From CAVQBJ01 sp963819075 (GTDB lineage Bacteria > Actinomycetota > Thermoleophilia > Solirubrobacterales > Solirubrobacteraceae), in NCBI GenBank assembly GCA_963819075.1, contig CAWFUP010000003.1:434001-498000 (forward strand): DNA of 64,000 nt, given 5' to 3'. The notes under the pieces were generated by a model, which was given only the letters and a program-made list of their open reading frames with translations, did not search any database and was not told the DNA's origin. Position numbers and translations under genes: made by a program. Positions 8,457-17,082 of the stretch are shown here, piece after piece (within the stretch, counting starts at the first letter, position 1; each line of letters opens with the position of its first letter).

Positions 8457-10211
8457 TTGACTTCATCCGTCGATCAATACCGGCAATTGCAAGCGTTCGT
8501 GGATGAGCTCGCGCGCTGCGGCCTGCGCGACGCCTGCACCTCCCCGGGCTCGCGCTGCACCCCGATCGTGCTCTCGCTCGCTCGCGACCGGCGTCTGCGC
8601 TGCCATTCACACATCGACGAGCGGGTATCGGGGTTCTTCGCGCTCGGAGCGGCGAAGGCGACCGGCCGGCCGGTCGCCCTCACCTGCACCTCGGGAACGG
8701 CCGCGGCCGAACTGCTGCCAGCCGTCATCGAGGCGCGCGAGGCCCGGGTGCCGCTCATCGTGCTCACCGCCGACCGCCCGCCGGAGCTGCGCGACGTGGG
8801 CGCGGGGCAGGCGATCGACCAGATCAAGCTGTTCGGAGACGCCGTCAAGTGGTTCTGCGAGGTCGGCACACACGACGCCTCCGCGGCGTCGCTGCGCTGG
8901 TGGCGCACGCTCGCCTGCCGAGCGTACGCGACGGCGCTGGAGGGGCGGCCCGGGGTCGTGCACCTGAACATCGCGCTGCGCGAGCCGCTGGTGATCGACG
9001 TCCCGCTCCCGGCCGACGACAGCGGCCGGGCCGACGGCGCCCCCTACGTGACGCGCCGCGCCCCGCCGGCGGGCGCCACGGACGACGGCGCGCTGCGCCA
9101 TCTGCACGAGCTCGTCGCCGGTGCGCGCCGCGGGGTGCTCGTAGCCGGGCGCCACGAGCGCGACACGCCGCTCGGCGCGGCGGCCGCCGCCTTCGCGGCC
9201 GCCGCCGGCTGGCCGCTGCTCGCCGACCCGCTGTCGGGCGCGCGCCGCGGGCCGGCGGCGGTCGCCCACTACGACGCGCTGCTGCGCGACGAGGAGCTCG
9301 CCGCCGGTCTGCGGCCCGACCTCGTCGTGCGCGTCGGCGACCTCCCTCCGTCCAAGCCCCTGCGCAGCTGGCTGGCCGCGGCCGGCGACGCCCGCCAGGT
9401 GACCCTCGACCCCGAGCAGGCGTGGCAGGACCCCGACGGAGTGGTGCGCGAGTCGCTCGCGCTCGAGCCGGCGAGCGCGCTCTCTGCGCTCTCCGGAGAC
9501 GAGCGGCTCGGGGCAGGCGTGGACGCGTTGTGGCTGAGGGCCTGGCGCGGCGCCGATGACGCCGCCGCCGCGGCGCTCGCCGAGGCGCTCGGCGAGGAGG
9601 AGCTCTCCGAGCCGTGGCTCGCCCGCGAGCTGGCCGCCGCGCTCGGCCCGGAGGTCACCCTGTTCGTCGCCTCCTCGATGCCGGTGCGCGACCTCGAGAG
9701 CTTCTGGCCGCGCCTCGACGCGCCGCCGCGCGTCCTCTGCAACCGGGGCGCCAACGGCATCGACGGAACCGTGGCCTCCGCGCTCGGCGTCGCGGCGACC
9801 GGCCCGGGGCCCACGGTGCTGCTCATCGGGGACGTCGCCCTCGCACACGACCTCGGCGCGCTGGCCTCGCTGGTCCGGCGCCCGCTGCCGCTGACGATCG
9901 TGCTCGTCAACAACGACGGCGGCGGCATCTTCGACTTCCTCGCCGTGGCGCGCTCCCCCGCGGTCGAGCCACACCTCTACGCGGAGCACGTGAGCGCGCC
10001 GAGCGGCCTGGACTTCGCGCGCGTCGCCGCCGTCGCGGCCACCACGTACGTGCGGGCCGGCGACCGGTCCGCCTTCGGCGACGCGCTGCGGGCCTCGTTC
10101 GGCGGACCGGGGCCGGCGCTCATCGAGGTTCGCACCGACCGCCGGCGCAACGTCGCCCTCCACGCCGAGGCCTGGTCGGCGGTGAGCGGCGCCATCCGCG
10201 CGCAGGTCTAG
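8457..10211 (+). CDS. menD: SEPHCHC synthase (ThDP-dependent)
   Basis: 584 aa, the usual MenD size. It condenses isochorismate with 2-oxoglutarate. The N-terminus QAFVDELARCGLRDACTSPG is diagnostic, followed by HIDERVSGFFALGAAKATG (Glu for ThDP activation) and TSGTAAAELLPAV. The C-terminal ThDP motif runs from GDVALAHDLGAL to NNDGGGIFDFL. The start is a TTG at 8457 (MTSSVDQY); no ATG or GTG is available at the right place, so a TTG about 30 bases further in is the alternative. Its TAG stop forms part of the TAGCCT hexamer of the next gene. Confidence 0.94.
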   Translation: MTSSVDQYRQLQAFVDELARCGLRDACTSPGSRCTPIVLSLARDRRLRCHSHIDERVSGFFALGAAKATGRPVALTCTSGTAAAELLPAVIEAREARVPLIVLTADRPPELRDVGAGQAIDQIKLFGDAVKWFCEVGTHDASAASLRWWRTLACRAYATALEGRPGVVHLNIALREPLVIDVPLPADDSGRADGAPYVTRRAPPAGATDDGALRHLHELVAGARRGVLVAGRHERDTPLGAAAAAFAAAAGWPLLADPLSGARRGPAAVAHYDALLRDEELAAGLRPDLVVRVGDLPPSKPLRSWLAAAGDARQVTLDPEQAWQDPDGVVRESLALEPASALSALSGDERLGAGVDALWLRAWRGADDAAAAALAEALGEEELSEPWLARELAAALGPEVTLFVASSMPVRDLESFWPRLDAPPRVLCNRGANGIDGTVASALGVAATGPGPTVLLIGDVALAHDLGALASLVRRPLPLTIVLVNNDGGGIFDFLAVARSPAVEPHLYAEHVSAPSGLDFARVAAVAATTYVRAGDRSAFGDALRASFGGPGPALIEVRTDRRRNVALHAEAWSAVSGAIRAQV

Positions 10212-10214
10212 CCT
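10209..10214 (+). promoter_or_regulatory. Leaderless -10 (TAGCCT) overlapping the menD stop codon
   Basis: The TAG of menD is the first half of TAGCCT, which precedes the ATG at 10223 by eight bases. The 94-aa gene could therefore be transcribed independently of menD. Confidence 0.5.
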
Positions 10215-10222
10215 TGCCCGCC

Positions 10223-10507
10223 ATGCCCGAAGCCAGCCGTCAGCCCCGCCTCATCGACGTGCCCGGCGCCGCACCTGCGCCGGCCGCCCCACGGCGCGCG
10301 TCGTCGAAGGCGATCGGCCCCGGCGACATCGTCGAGATCGACAAGAAGGGCCGCCGCTTCCACGCCCTCGTCGAGGAGCTCGAGCAGCTCGAGAGCGGCC
10401 GCTTCGCCCTGCTCGTGCGCCCGCTGGACTCGCGCATCTCATACCGTCACGCGACGGTGCGCGAGGTCGTGGCCGTGTGGCGGCGCGCACGGCGCCGCGG
10501 CGAGTAG
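10223..10507 (+). CDS. Small conserved hypothetical protein, 94 aa
   Basis: Not recognised. A flexible Pro/Ala-rich N-terminus (about 25 residues) is followed by a compact stretch with GPGDIVEIDKKGRRFHALVE and a basic C-terminus ending in WRRARRRGE. The pattern of beta strands around DIVEIDKKGRRF suggests a small SH3-like or KOW-like barrel; this is inference. No membrane segment or signal peptide. It follows menD after 11 bases with its own leaderless promoter. A possible stem (CGGCGC/GCGCCG) at 10535-10551 follows the gene but has no T run. Confidence 0.7.
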   Translation: MPEASRQPRLIDVPGAAPAPAAPRRASSKAIGPGDIVEIDKKGRRFHALVEELEQLESGRFALLVRPLDSRISYRHATVREVVAVWRRARRRGE

Positions 10508-10615
10508 TCCGGGCGGCCGAGCGGGGGCGACCGGCGGCGCGGTTTGCGCCGGGGTGAGGAGCTTTAGTGACGGCTGCGCGCTGCCGATGCTGTCTTCGGT
10601 GGCCATTGCAGGTCG

Positions 10616-10621
10616 TACCCT
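10616..10621 (+). promoter_or_regulatory. Leaderless -10 (TACCCT) of the GGDEF/HD-GYP gene
   Basis: TACCCT lies seven bases before the GTG at 10629 and is the reason for preferring that start over in-frame codons up to 75 bases upstream. Confidence 0.5.
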
Positions 10622-10628
10622 GTCGTTC

Positions 10629-12782
10629 GTGCGTAAACCACTTCCGCTGTGGGAGCACTCACCCGCCGTCGTCAGCCGGGTGAACGCGGCGCTCGCGGCG
10701 TTCGGCGGGACGAGCCTGCTCGCCATCGCCCTGGCCACGCCGAACGACACCTCCCACTTCGGGCTCGTGGTCGCGGCCCAGACGTGCTGGCTGGCCTGCG
10801 CCGTGGTTGCGCTGTTCGCCGTCAGCCCCCGCGACCGCCATCCCCGAGTCGATGCCGCAGTGCTCGCCCTCGGGGCAGCGCTGTGTGTGTTCACCGTGTG
10901 GGCAAGCGGCGGGCCGCATGCACCGGTAGGCAGCATGGCCCAGAGCTACGTCGTGCTCGTGATGGTGGCCGCGGCCTCGGAGCTGACCATCGGCCCGACG
11001 ATCGCGTTCGCCGTCGTATGCACCCTCAGCCGGCTCCTGCCATGGGCCTACGGCGGGCTCACGGGCGCCGAAACGCTCTCGAGCCTGCTGGCCGGCATGC
11101 TCATCGCCACCGCGGCGGTCGTGCTCGTCATGGCCGCCCGAGTGAGCGTCGGGCGGATCGCGCGCACGTCCGCCTTCCTGTACGCCCGGGACGCCGCCCT
11201 GCGCGAGCTCGCGACGCTCGTGGCCACCGACCGCCCGATCGACGAGGTCATGGCGTTCGCCACCCACACGATCACCGAGGTTGGGCCGGCGGACTGTGCC
11301 GTCGTGCTGGCCGCCCGCTCCGGCACCGCGCACGCGATGGCCTGCGCGTCGCTAAGTGACGACCTGCACGCCGGCTGCGAGTTTCCGATCACCCCCGGCT
11401 CGTCGGTGGCGCGCGTGCTGACGACCGGCGAGATGATCGCGTTCGCGCCCGCCAACACCCGGATGGCTTCGCTCGGCTACGCGCTGACCTCGCTGGCCCC
11501 GATCCTCGTCCACGGCCGCGTCTGGGGCGCGCTCACGGCGTCCGTGCGGCCCGCGCGCGGGCGGCCCGACGAGCTCCAGTTCTCGCTGAAGGCCTGCGCC
11601 GAGCTCGTCGGCGTCGCGATCGGCAACGCCGAACACAGCGAGATCCTGCGCCAGCAGGCCACCACCGACGCCCTCACCGAGCTGCTCAACCACCGTGTCC
11701 TGCACGATCGCATCGTCGAGGAGATGGCGTGGGCGCGTCGCCACGGCCGCGCCCTGTCGCTCGCCGTCCTGGACATCGATCACTTCAAGGCGGTCAACGA
11801 CACGATGGGCCACGTGCACGGCGATACGGTGCTGCGCGCTGTCGCGCAAGTACTGCGCGACATGTCGCGCACCGAGGACGCGATCGGGCGCATCGGCGGC
11901 GACGAGTTCGCCGTGCTCATGCCCGAAACCGACGAGCGGGACGCCCTGCGCGCCCTCGAGCGGGTGCGCCGGCGCGTGGCGGCCGTGACCGGGCAGACGA
12001 TCTCGGTCGGCGTCTGCGGCATCGAGCACGCCAGCGACGTCGACGGGCTCGTGCGCCGAGCCGACTGCGCCCTGTACTGGAGCAAGGCGAGCGGTCGCGA
12101 CCTCGGGTCGATCTTCGACCCGGACGTGATGGAGGATCCGTCGGCCGACGACCGCGCCCGTGCGCTGGCCCGCTCGCAGGCGCTTGCCGGACTGCGCGCG
12201 CTCGCCGCCGCGATCGACGCCAAGGACGCCTCGACGCAGCAACACGCCGAGCGCGTCGCCCGCCTGTCCGCCCAGCTGGCCGAACGCCTCGGCTGGGCTC
12301 CCGAGCGCGTTGCGTTGGTGCACGAGGCCGGGCTCGTGCACGACGTCGGCAAGATCGGGGTGCCCGACGCCGTCCTGTTCAAGCCCGACCGGCTCGGCGC
12401 TACCGAGTTCGAGCAGATCAAGACGCACGCCGCGCTCGGCGCCCAGATCGTGGAGTCGGTGCTCACGCTCGAGCAGGTCGCCTGGGTGCGCTCCCACCAC
12501 GAGCGGCCAGACGGGATGGGCTACCCCGACGGGCTGAGCGCCGAGGCGCTCCCGGAGGGCGCGGCGATCATCACCGTGGCCGACGCGTTCGATGCGATGA
12601 CCACGGCTCGCCCGTACGGAGAGCCGCGCACGCCCGAGGAGGCACTGGCCGAGTGCGAGTCGCTCATCGACCGCCAGTTCCTGGCCGCGCCCGTGTCCGC
12701 GCTCGCCTCACTCGTACGCGCGCAGGGCGAGGACGGGCTCGGCGTCAGCCGGCGAGCACCGGCAGCAGCGCGGACAGCTTGA
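10629..12782 (+). CDS. Membrane GAF-GGDEF-HD-GYP cyclic-di-GMP regulator
   Basis: 717 aa. Roughly residues 15-160 form six hydrophobic segments (a MASE-like sensor); 190-330 a GAF-like domain; 350-490 a diguanylate cyclase domain with intact RIGGDEFAVLM near residue 422; and 520-690 an HD-GYP phosphodiesterase domain with HDVGKIGVPD near 570 and HHERPDGMGYPDG near 630. Both catalytic signatures are intact, so it could make and break c-di-GMP. I see no clear RxxD inhibitory site. Its last 38 bases overlap the 3' end of menF on the other strand. Confidence 0.9.
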   Translation: MRKPLPLWEHSPAVVSRVNAALAAFGGTSLLAIALATPNDTSHFGLVVAAQTCWLACAVVALFAVSPRDRHPRVDAAVLALGAALCVFTVWASGGPHAPVGSMAQSYVVLVMVAAASELTIGPTIAFAVVCTLSRLLPWAYGGLTGAETLSSLLAGMLIATAAVVLVMAARVSVGRIARTSAFLYARDAALRELATLVATDRPIDEVMAFATHTITEVGPADCAVVLAARSGTAHAMACASLSDDLHAGCEFPITPGSSVARVLTTGEMIAFAPANTRMASLGYALTSLAPILVHGRVWGALTASVRPARGRPDELQFSLKACAELVGVAIGNAEHSEILRQQATTDALTELLNHRVLHDRIVEEMAWARRHGRALSLAVLDIDHFKAVNDTMGHVHGDTVLRAVAQVLRDMSRTEDAIGRIGGDEFAVLMPETDERDALRALERVRRRVAAVTGQTISVGVCGIEHASDVDGLVRRADCALYWSKASGRDLGSIFDPDVMEDPSADDRARALARSQALAGLRALAAAIDAKDASTQQHAERVARLSAQLAERLGWAPERVALVHEAGLVHDVGKIGVPDAVLFKPDRLGATEFEQIKTHAALGAQIVESVLTLEQVAWVRSHHERPDGMGYPDGLSAEALPEGAAIITVADAFDAMTTARPYGEPRTPEEALAECESLIDRQFLAAPVSALASLVRAQGEDGLGVSRRAPAAARTA

Positions 12783-14196
12783 TCTCGGTCTCGGCCAGCT
12801 CGCTGGCCGGGTCGGATTCCCGGACGACGCCGACGCCGGCGTAGCAGTGGGCGTCGCGCCCGCGCAGCAGCGCGCAGCGTAGGGCCACACAGAACTCGCC
12901 GTCGCCGTTGCGGTCGCTCCACCCGACCGGGCCGGCGTACCAGCCGCGATCGAGCCCCTCGAGCGCCGGGATGAGCGGCGCGGCGACCGCGAGCGGCTCG
13001 CCGCCGACCGCCGGCGTGGGGTGCATCAGCCCGACGAGCTCGATCGCATCGATCGGCCGCGCGAGCTGCGCCCGGATCGGCGTCGCCAGGTGCTGGATGT
13101 TCGCGACGCGCACGAGCGTGGGCTCCGGCGCCGCCGTCACCCACAACGCATGGGGTCGCAGCGTGCGCTCGATGCGCCGGGCCACGATCGCCTGCTCGGC
13201 GCGATCTTTGTGGGAGCGCAGCAATCCTTCTCCGAGGTGATCGTCGACCGCCGGGTCGGCGCTGCGACGAGTCGAGCCGGCGAGCGCGAGCGTGCTCGCC
13301 CGCATGCCCTCACGGCGGAGCAGCAGCTCGGGGCTCGCCGCGACGAGCGTCGCGTCGCCGCGTCCGACGCAGAAGACGAAACAGGCCGGGAACGCCTCGC
13401 GCAGGACGCCGAGCACCGCGCCCGGGTCGTGCGGCTGCGGCGCGCGAACGAGGACCTCCCGCGCGAGGACCAGCTTCTCGAGCTCACCGTCCTCGATGGC
13501 TGCGACACCGCGAGCCACCGCTTGCTCGTAGTGCTCGGGCGGCATCACGCTCGACACGTGGAAGCGCCCGGCCGGCGAGGGGTCGAGCAGGGGCAGCGGG
13601 ACCTCACGCAGCTCGGCCATGCGCTCGAGCAGACGGGCGAGCAGCTGCTCGGGCACGTCGTCGGGAGCGGCGCCCGCGGTCAGCGTGAGCGACACCTCGA
13701 GCACCCCGTCGCGTTCGCCGCGCGCGATCGAGACCTCCGGCACGATCAGCGACGCCGGCGCGAAGCCGTCCCAGGTCGGGCTGCGTCCGCCGTCGTCGGC
13801 GAACGCGAAGCCGCCCACCGCGACCGGGCCGGTCCCGGCCGGGGCGACCGGTTCGTCGCCGACCGCATCGCCGGCGAGGGTGCGCCAGCCGGAGGCGAGC
13901 TCGGCGAAGCGCTGCGGACCGCCGGCCTGGAGCGTCTGAGCGGCGCCGAGCGCGGCGAGCGCGGCGCCGCCGTGATCGGGGTGTTCGAGCGCAAACCAAT
14001 CCTCGCCCGGGCGGCGCGATGCGTACACGATCGCGCTCGGGTCCGTCTCCGGCGCGAGGGCGATCGTCACCGACGCGAGCACCGGCCCGCCGCGGCGGCG
14101 GGCGCGAGCGACGGCCGCGGAGAGGTGACGATGCAAGCGCTCCTGGTCGGCGTCGCCGAGACGGAGTGGTGGCTCGTGCGCGGTCCGGATCGCCAC
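12745..14196 (-). CDS. menF: Isochorismate synthase
   Basis: 483-aa chorismate-utilising enzyme making isochorismate for menaquinone. The catalytic domain (roughly residues 215-480) shows EKLVLAREVLVRAP, LAGSTRR, HKDRAEQAIV, HPTPAVGGEP (conserved active-site His and Gly) and GPVGWSDRNGDGEFCVALRC. A siderophore-type entC is possible in principle, but no siderophore genes are near and all other men genes are. The GTG start at 14196 lies seven bases after a TAGACT hexamer. The N-terminal half is divergent, as usual. Confidence 0.9.
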   Translation of the reverse strand: MAIRTAHEPPLRLGDADQERLHRHLSAAVARARRRGGPVLASVTIALAPETDPSAIVYASRRPGEDWFALEHPDHGGAALAALGAAQTLQAGGPQRFAELASGWRTLAGDAVGDEPVAPAGTGPVAVGGFAFADDGGRSPTWDGFAPASLIVPEVSIARGERDGVLEVSLTLTAGAAPDDVPEQLLARLLERMAELREVPLPLLDPSPAGRFHVSSVMPPEHYEQAVARGVAAIEDGELEKLVLAREVLVRAPQPHDPGAVLGVLREAFPACFVFCVGRGDATLVAASPELLLRREGMRASTLALAGSTRRSADPAVDDHLGEGLLRSHKDRAEQAIVARRIERTLRPHALWVTAAPEPTLVRVANIQHLATPIRAQLARPIDAIELVGLMHPTPAVGGEPLAVAAPLIPALEGLDRGWYAGPVGWSDRNGDGEFCVALRCALLRGRDAHCYAGVGVVRESDPASELAETEIKLSALLPVLAG

Positions 14197-14203
14197 GGCC
14201 GCC

Positions 14204-14209
14204 AGTCTA
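14204..14209 (-). promoter_or_regulatory. Leaderless -10 (TAGACT) of menF
   Basis: TAGACT on the minus strand, seven bases before the GTG start of menF at 14196. Confidence 0.55.
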
Positions 14210-14246
14210 GCCCCGGCGGGGCCCGCGACGATCCGTCAGCGCCGCG

Positions 14247-14804
14247 TCAGGTCTCGCCGCGACCGCGGGAGATGGCGATCTCGCCCGTGCGCATCATCTC
14301 GATGAGCCCGAACGGCCGGACCATGCTCTCGAACGCCTCGATCTTCTCGGTGGTGCCGGTGACCTCGACGATCACGGCGCGCTTGGTGACGTCGACCACC
14401 TTGCCGCGAAAGATCTCGGCGATCTGCATGAGCTCGCCGCGCTGGCCGCCGTCGACGGCGACCTTGAAGAGGGCGAGCTCGCGCGCGACGGTGTCGGTCG
14501 GCTCCAGATCGCGGATCTTCAGGACGTTGATGAGCTTGTGCAGCTGCTTGGTGACCTGGTCGATCGGGTGCAGCGCTCCGTCGACGGTCAGCGTGACCCG
14601 CGAGATCTCGTCGTCGTTGGTCGGCCCGACGGTGAGCGTGTCGATGTTGAAGCCGCGGCGCGCGAACAGCCCGGCGATCCGGGTCAGGACACCGGGCTTG
14701 TTCTCGACCAGGATCGACAGGACGTGCTTGCGTCCGGTGCGCAGACCCGCGACGGCGTCGAGGTCCTCGAGGCTGAGCGGTTCCTTGGTCCCTGGTTCGC
14801 CCAT
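14247..14804 (-). CDS. ilvN: Acetolactate synthase small (regulatory) subunit
   Basis: 185 aa with an N-terminal ACT domain (LSILVENKPGVLTRIAGLFA, RRGFNIDTLTVG) and the C-terminal ALS_ss domain (ELALFKVAV, FRGKVVDV, MVRPFGLIEMMRTG). It binds the valine effector and activates the catalytic subunit. The ATG at 14804 overlaps the ilvB stop as ATGA, so translation is coupled. Length is normal for actinobacterial IlvN. Confidence 0.96.
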   Translation of the reverse strand: MGEPGTKEPLSLEDLDAVAGLRTGRKHVLSILVENKPGVLTRIAGLFARRGFNIDTLTVGPTNDDEISRVTLTVDGALHPIDQVTKQLHKLINVLKIRDLEPTDTVARELALFKVAVDGGQRGELMQIAEIFRGKVVDVTKRAVIVEVTGTTEKIEAFESMVRPFGLIEMMRTGEIAISRGRGET

Positions 14805-16480
14805 CAGCCCACCATCTCCCTGGCGGCCTGACCGGCCGGGATCATCGGGTACGTGTTCTCCTCGCGCGTCACGCGTACGTCGACGACGACCGGTCCCTCG
14901 ATGGCCAGCGCCTCGCGCAGGTCGCTCACCAGCGTGCGCTTGTCGTGCAGGCGCCGGCCGGTCGCGCCGTAGGCGTCTGCGAGCTTCACGAAATCGGGGA
15001 ACTCGCCGGTGTCGACCTGGCTGTAGCGCTTGTCCCAGAAGAGCTCCTGCCATTGGCGCACCATGCCGAGGTAGCCGTTGTTCATGATCAGCACCTTGAT
15101 CGGGATCTTCTCCTGCGCACACGTCGCCAGCTCCTGCGCGTTCATCTGCACCGAGCCGTCGCCGGCCACGCAGACGACGAGATCGTCCGGACAGCCGACC
15201 GCGGCGCCCATCGCCGCCGGCAGGCCGAAGCCCATCGTGCCGAGGCCGCCGGAGTTGATCCAGCGCCGCGGCTTGTTGAAGTGGAAGTACTGCGCCGTCC
15301 ACATCTGGTGCTGGCCGACGTCGCTGCAGACGATCGCGTCGCCGCCGGTGGCCTCGTAGATGGCCTGGATCATGCACTGCGGCTTGATCTCGTTATCGGC
15401 GGAGTCCTCGTAGCCGAGCGGGTACTTCTCCTGCCAGCCGTGGATCCGCGTCCACCAGTCCTCGAGGCGGGCCGGGTCCGCGCCGAGCGCGCGGTACTCG
15501 ATGAGCAGCTTGGCCAGGACGTGGCGCGCGTCTCCGACGATCGGGATGTGCGCGGGCACGTTCTTGGAGATCTCCGCCGGATCGACGTCGATGTGGATGA
15601 ACTTCGCGCGCGGCGCGAACTCCGAGAGCTTGCCGGTGATGCGATCGTCGAAGCGGGCGCCGACCGCGCAGATGAGATCGGCCTCGTCCATCGCGTAGTT
15701 GGCCGCGCGCGTGCCGTGCATGCCGAGCATCCCGAGCCACTGCGGGTCGGGGGCCGGGAAGCCGCCGAGCCCCATCAGAGTGCAGGTCACCGGAAAGCGA
15801 TCGGCGCGCGCGAACTCGGTCAGCTCGGTCGCGGCGTTCGCGTTGATGACGCCGCCGCCCGCGTAGATAACCGGACGGCGCGCGCTGGCCAGCGCCTTGG
15901 CCGCCTGGCGGATCTGCTTCTGATTGCCCTCGGTCGTCGGCTGGTAGCCGGGCAGCCGCAGGTCGGTGACCGGCTCGTAGTCGATCTCCGCACGCGAGAG
16001 ATCCTGGGGGATGTCGACGATCACCGGTCCGGGGCGCCCGCTGCGGGCGATATGGAAGGCCTCGTGAATCGCCCGCGGGATCTCCAGCGGGTGCTGGATC
16101 ATGAACGAGTGCTTGACGACCGGCATCGTGATCCCGATCGTGTCGGCCTCCTGGAAGCCGTCGGTGCCGAGCAGCTCGGTGCGCACCTGACCGGTGATGA
16201 ACACGACCGGCACGGAGTCCATCATCGCGTCGGTGATCGGGGTGACGAGGTTCGTCGCCCCCGGGCCGCTCGTGGCCAGCGAGACGCCGACCTTGCCGGT
16301 CGCCTTCGCGTAACCCTCGGCGGCATGCCCGCCGCCCGCCTCGTGGCGCACGAGGATGTGGCGGATGCCGGCGTCGACGAACGCGTCGTAGGTGGGGAGG
16401 TTGGCGCCGCCGGGCAACCCGAATACGACGTCGACACCCTCCGCCTTCAGGCATTCCATCACGGCATCGACCGCGCGCAT
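14804..16480 (-). CDS. ilvB: Acetolactate synthase large (catalytic) subunit
   Basis: 558 aa ThDP enzyme. The N-terminus AEGVDVVFGLPGG and RHEAGGGHAAEGYAKATG carry the activating Glu; HGTRAANYAMDEADL is typical of acetohydroxyacid synthase; the ThDP/Mg motif runs from GDGSVQMNAQEL to NNGYLGMVRQWQ. The ATG at 16480 is fixed by an excellent Shine-Dalgarno (AAAGGAGGT, seven bases away), which makes this one of the few clearly leadered genes here. A promoter about 90 bases upstream fits a sigma-70-like element. I find no leader peptide rich in branched-chain residues in the short UTR. Confidence 0.97.
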   Translation of the reverse strand: MRAVDAVMECLKAEGVDVVFGLPGGANLPTYDAFVDAGIRHILVRHEAGGGHAAEGYAKATGKVGVSLATSGPGATNLVTPITDAMMDSVPVVFITGQVRTELLGTDGFQEADTIGITMPVVKHSFMIQHPLEIPRAIHEAFHIARSGRPGPVIVDIPQDLSRAEIDYEPVTDLRLPGYQPTTEGNQKQIRQAAKALASARRPVIYAGGGVINANAATELTEFARADRFPVTCTLMGLGGFPAPDPQWLGMLGMHGTRAANYAMDEADLICAVGARFDDRITGKLSEFAPRAKFIHIDVDPAEISKNVPAHIPIVGDARHVLAKLLIEYRALGADPARLEDWWTRIHGWQEKYPLGYEDSADNEIKPQCMIQAIYEATGGDAIVCSDVGQHQMWTAQYFHFNKPRRWINSGGLGTMGFGLPAAMGAAVGCPDDLVVCVAGDGSVQMNAQELATCAQEKIPIKVLIMNNGYLGMVRQWQELFWDKRYSQVDTGEFPDFVKLADAYGATGRRLHDKRTLVSDLREALAIEGPVVVDVRVTREENTYPMIPAGQAAREMVG

Positions 16481-16573
16481 CGCACCGACCTCCTTTCCAT
16501 CACTCGCAGGTAGAGACGACGAGGCCGCTGCGGGGATATCGGCCCGCCCACCCCGAGCGGCGTCAGAATCGCC

Positions 16574-16601
16574 AGTGTACCAGCGGGTTTTCCGCAGGCA
16601 A
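16574..16601 (-). promoter_or_regulatory. Promoter of ilvBN (TTGCCT - 16 bp - TACACT)
   Basis: On the minus strand, TTGCCT (16596-16601) and TACACT (16574-16579) are 16 bases apart, about 94 bases before the ilvB ATG. This would give a UTR of roughly 85 bases. Confidence 0.5.
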
Positions 16602-16674
16602 GCGGGCCACTTGGGCGGTCGTGACGGTCGCCGCCGCGAGCCGGGGTGGCTTGTCACGTTCGGGCGCCAGTACC

Positions 16675-16700
16675 GTGACGCGGCAGACACGCCGCGTCAC
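16675..16700. repeat. 10-bp perfect inverted repeat (hairpin) upstream of ilvB
   Basis: GTGACGCGGC and GCCGCGTCAC are perfect complements separated by a six-base loop (AGACAC). It lies between the ilvB promoter and the 71-bp repeat array. Neither side has a T run, so it is not a textbook intrinsic terminator; it could be an operator or a tailless terminator for transcripts from the iron exporter gene. Confidence 0.6.
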
Positions 16701-16746
16701 CTGGGGGGCGTGTCCGTCACCGGCGCGTCACGGTCGGCCGCGGGGT

Positions 16747-17082
16747 GTGCTCGATTGCGCCCGCAGAGCGGGGCTACGGGAGCACACCCCGGCCCACGGC
16801 CGCCCCCGAACAGGGGCGTGCTCGATTGCGCCCGCAGAGCGGGGCTACGGGAGCACACCCCGGCCCACGGCCGCCCCCGAACAGGGGCGTGCTCGATTGC
16901 GCCCGCAGAGCGGGGCTACGGGAGCACACCCCGGCCCACGGCCGGCGTGCTCGATTGCGCCCGCAGAGCGGGGCTACGGGAGCACACCCCGGCCCACGGC
17001 CGCCCCCGAACAGGGGCGTGCTCGATTGCGCCCGCAGAGCGGGGCCACGGGGGCACACCCCCGGGCCACGGCCACCGCCCGA
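16747..17082. repeat. Tandem direct-repeat array, 71-bp unit, five copies
   Basis: Units begin with GTGCTCGATTGCGCCCGCAG at 16747, 16818, 16889, 16947 and 17018. Copies 1, 2 and 4 are identical 71-mers. Copy 3 is 58 bp because 13 bases containing a CCCC..GGGG mini-hairpin are missing. Copy 5 diverges in its second half. Each unit holds an outer stem GTGCTC/GAGCAC around an inner stem CCCGC/GCGGG with loop AGA. Because 71 is not a multiple of three and GC is high, all frames stay open, but nothing there looks like a protein. The 16481-17189 stretch otherwise holds only the ilvB leader, its promoter and a hairpin. Confidence 0.92.

Noticed and set aside
10531..10552. Terminator after the 94-aa gene
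   Set aside because: A six-bp GC stem (CGGCGC/GCGCCG) is present, but it is short, has no T run, and such stems are common by chance at this GC content.
16481..16567. Attenuator leader peptide for ilvBN
   Set aside because: The only short frames in the UTR are Arg/Pro-rich with few Leu, Ile or Val codons, and no terminator-antiterminator pair is visible.
16747..17082. CRISPR array or type III toxin-antitoxin RNA repeats
   Set aside because: There are no spacers between the repeats, and no cas gene or ToxN-like toxin gene lies nearby.
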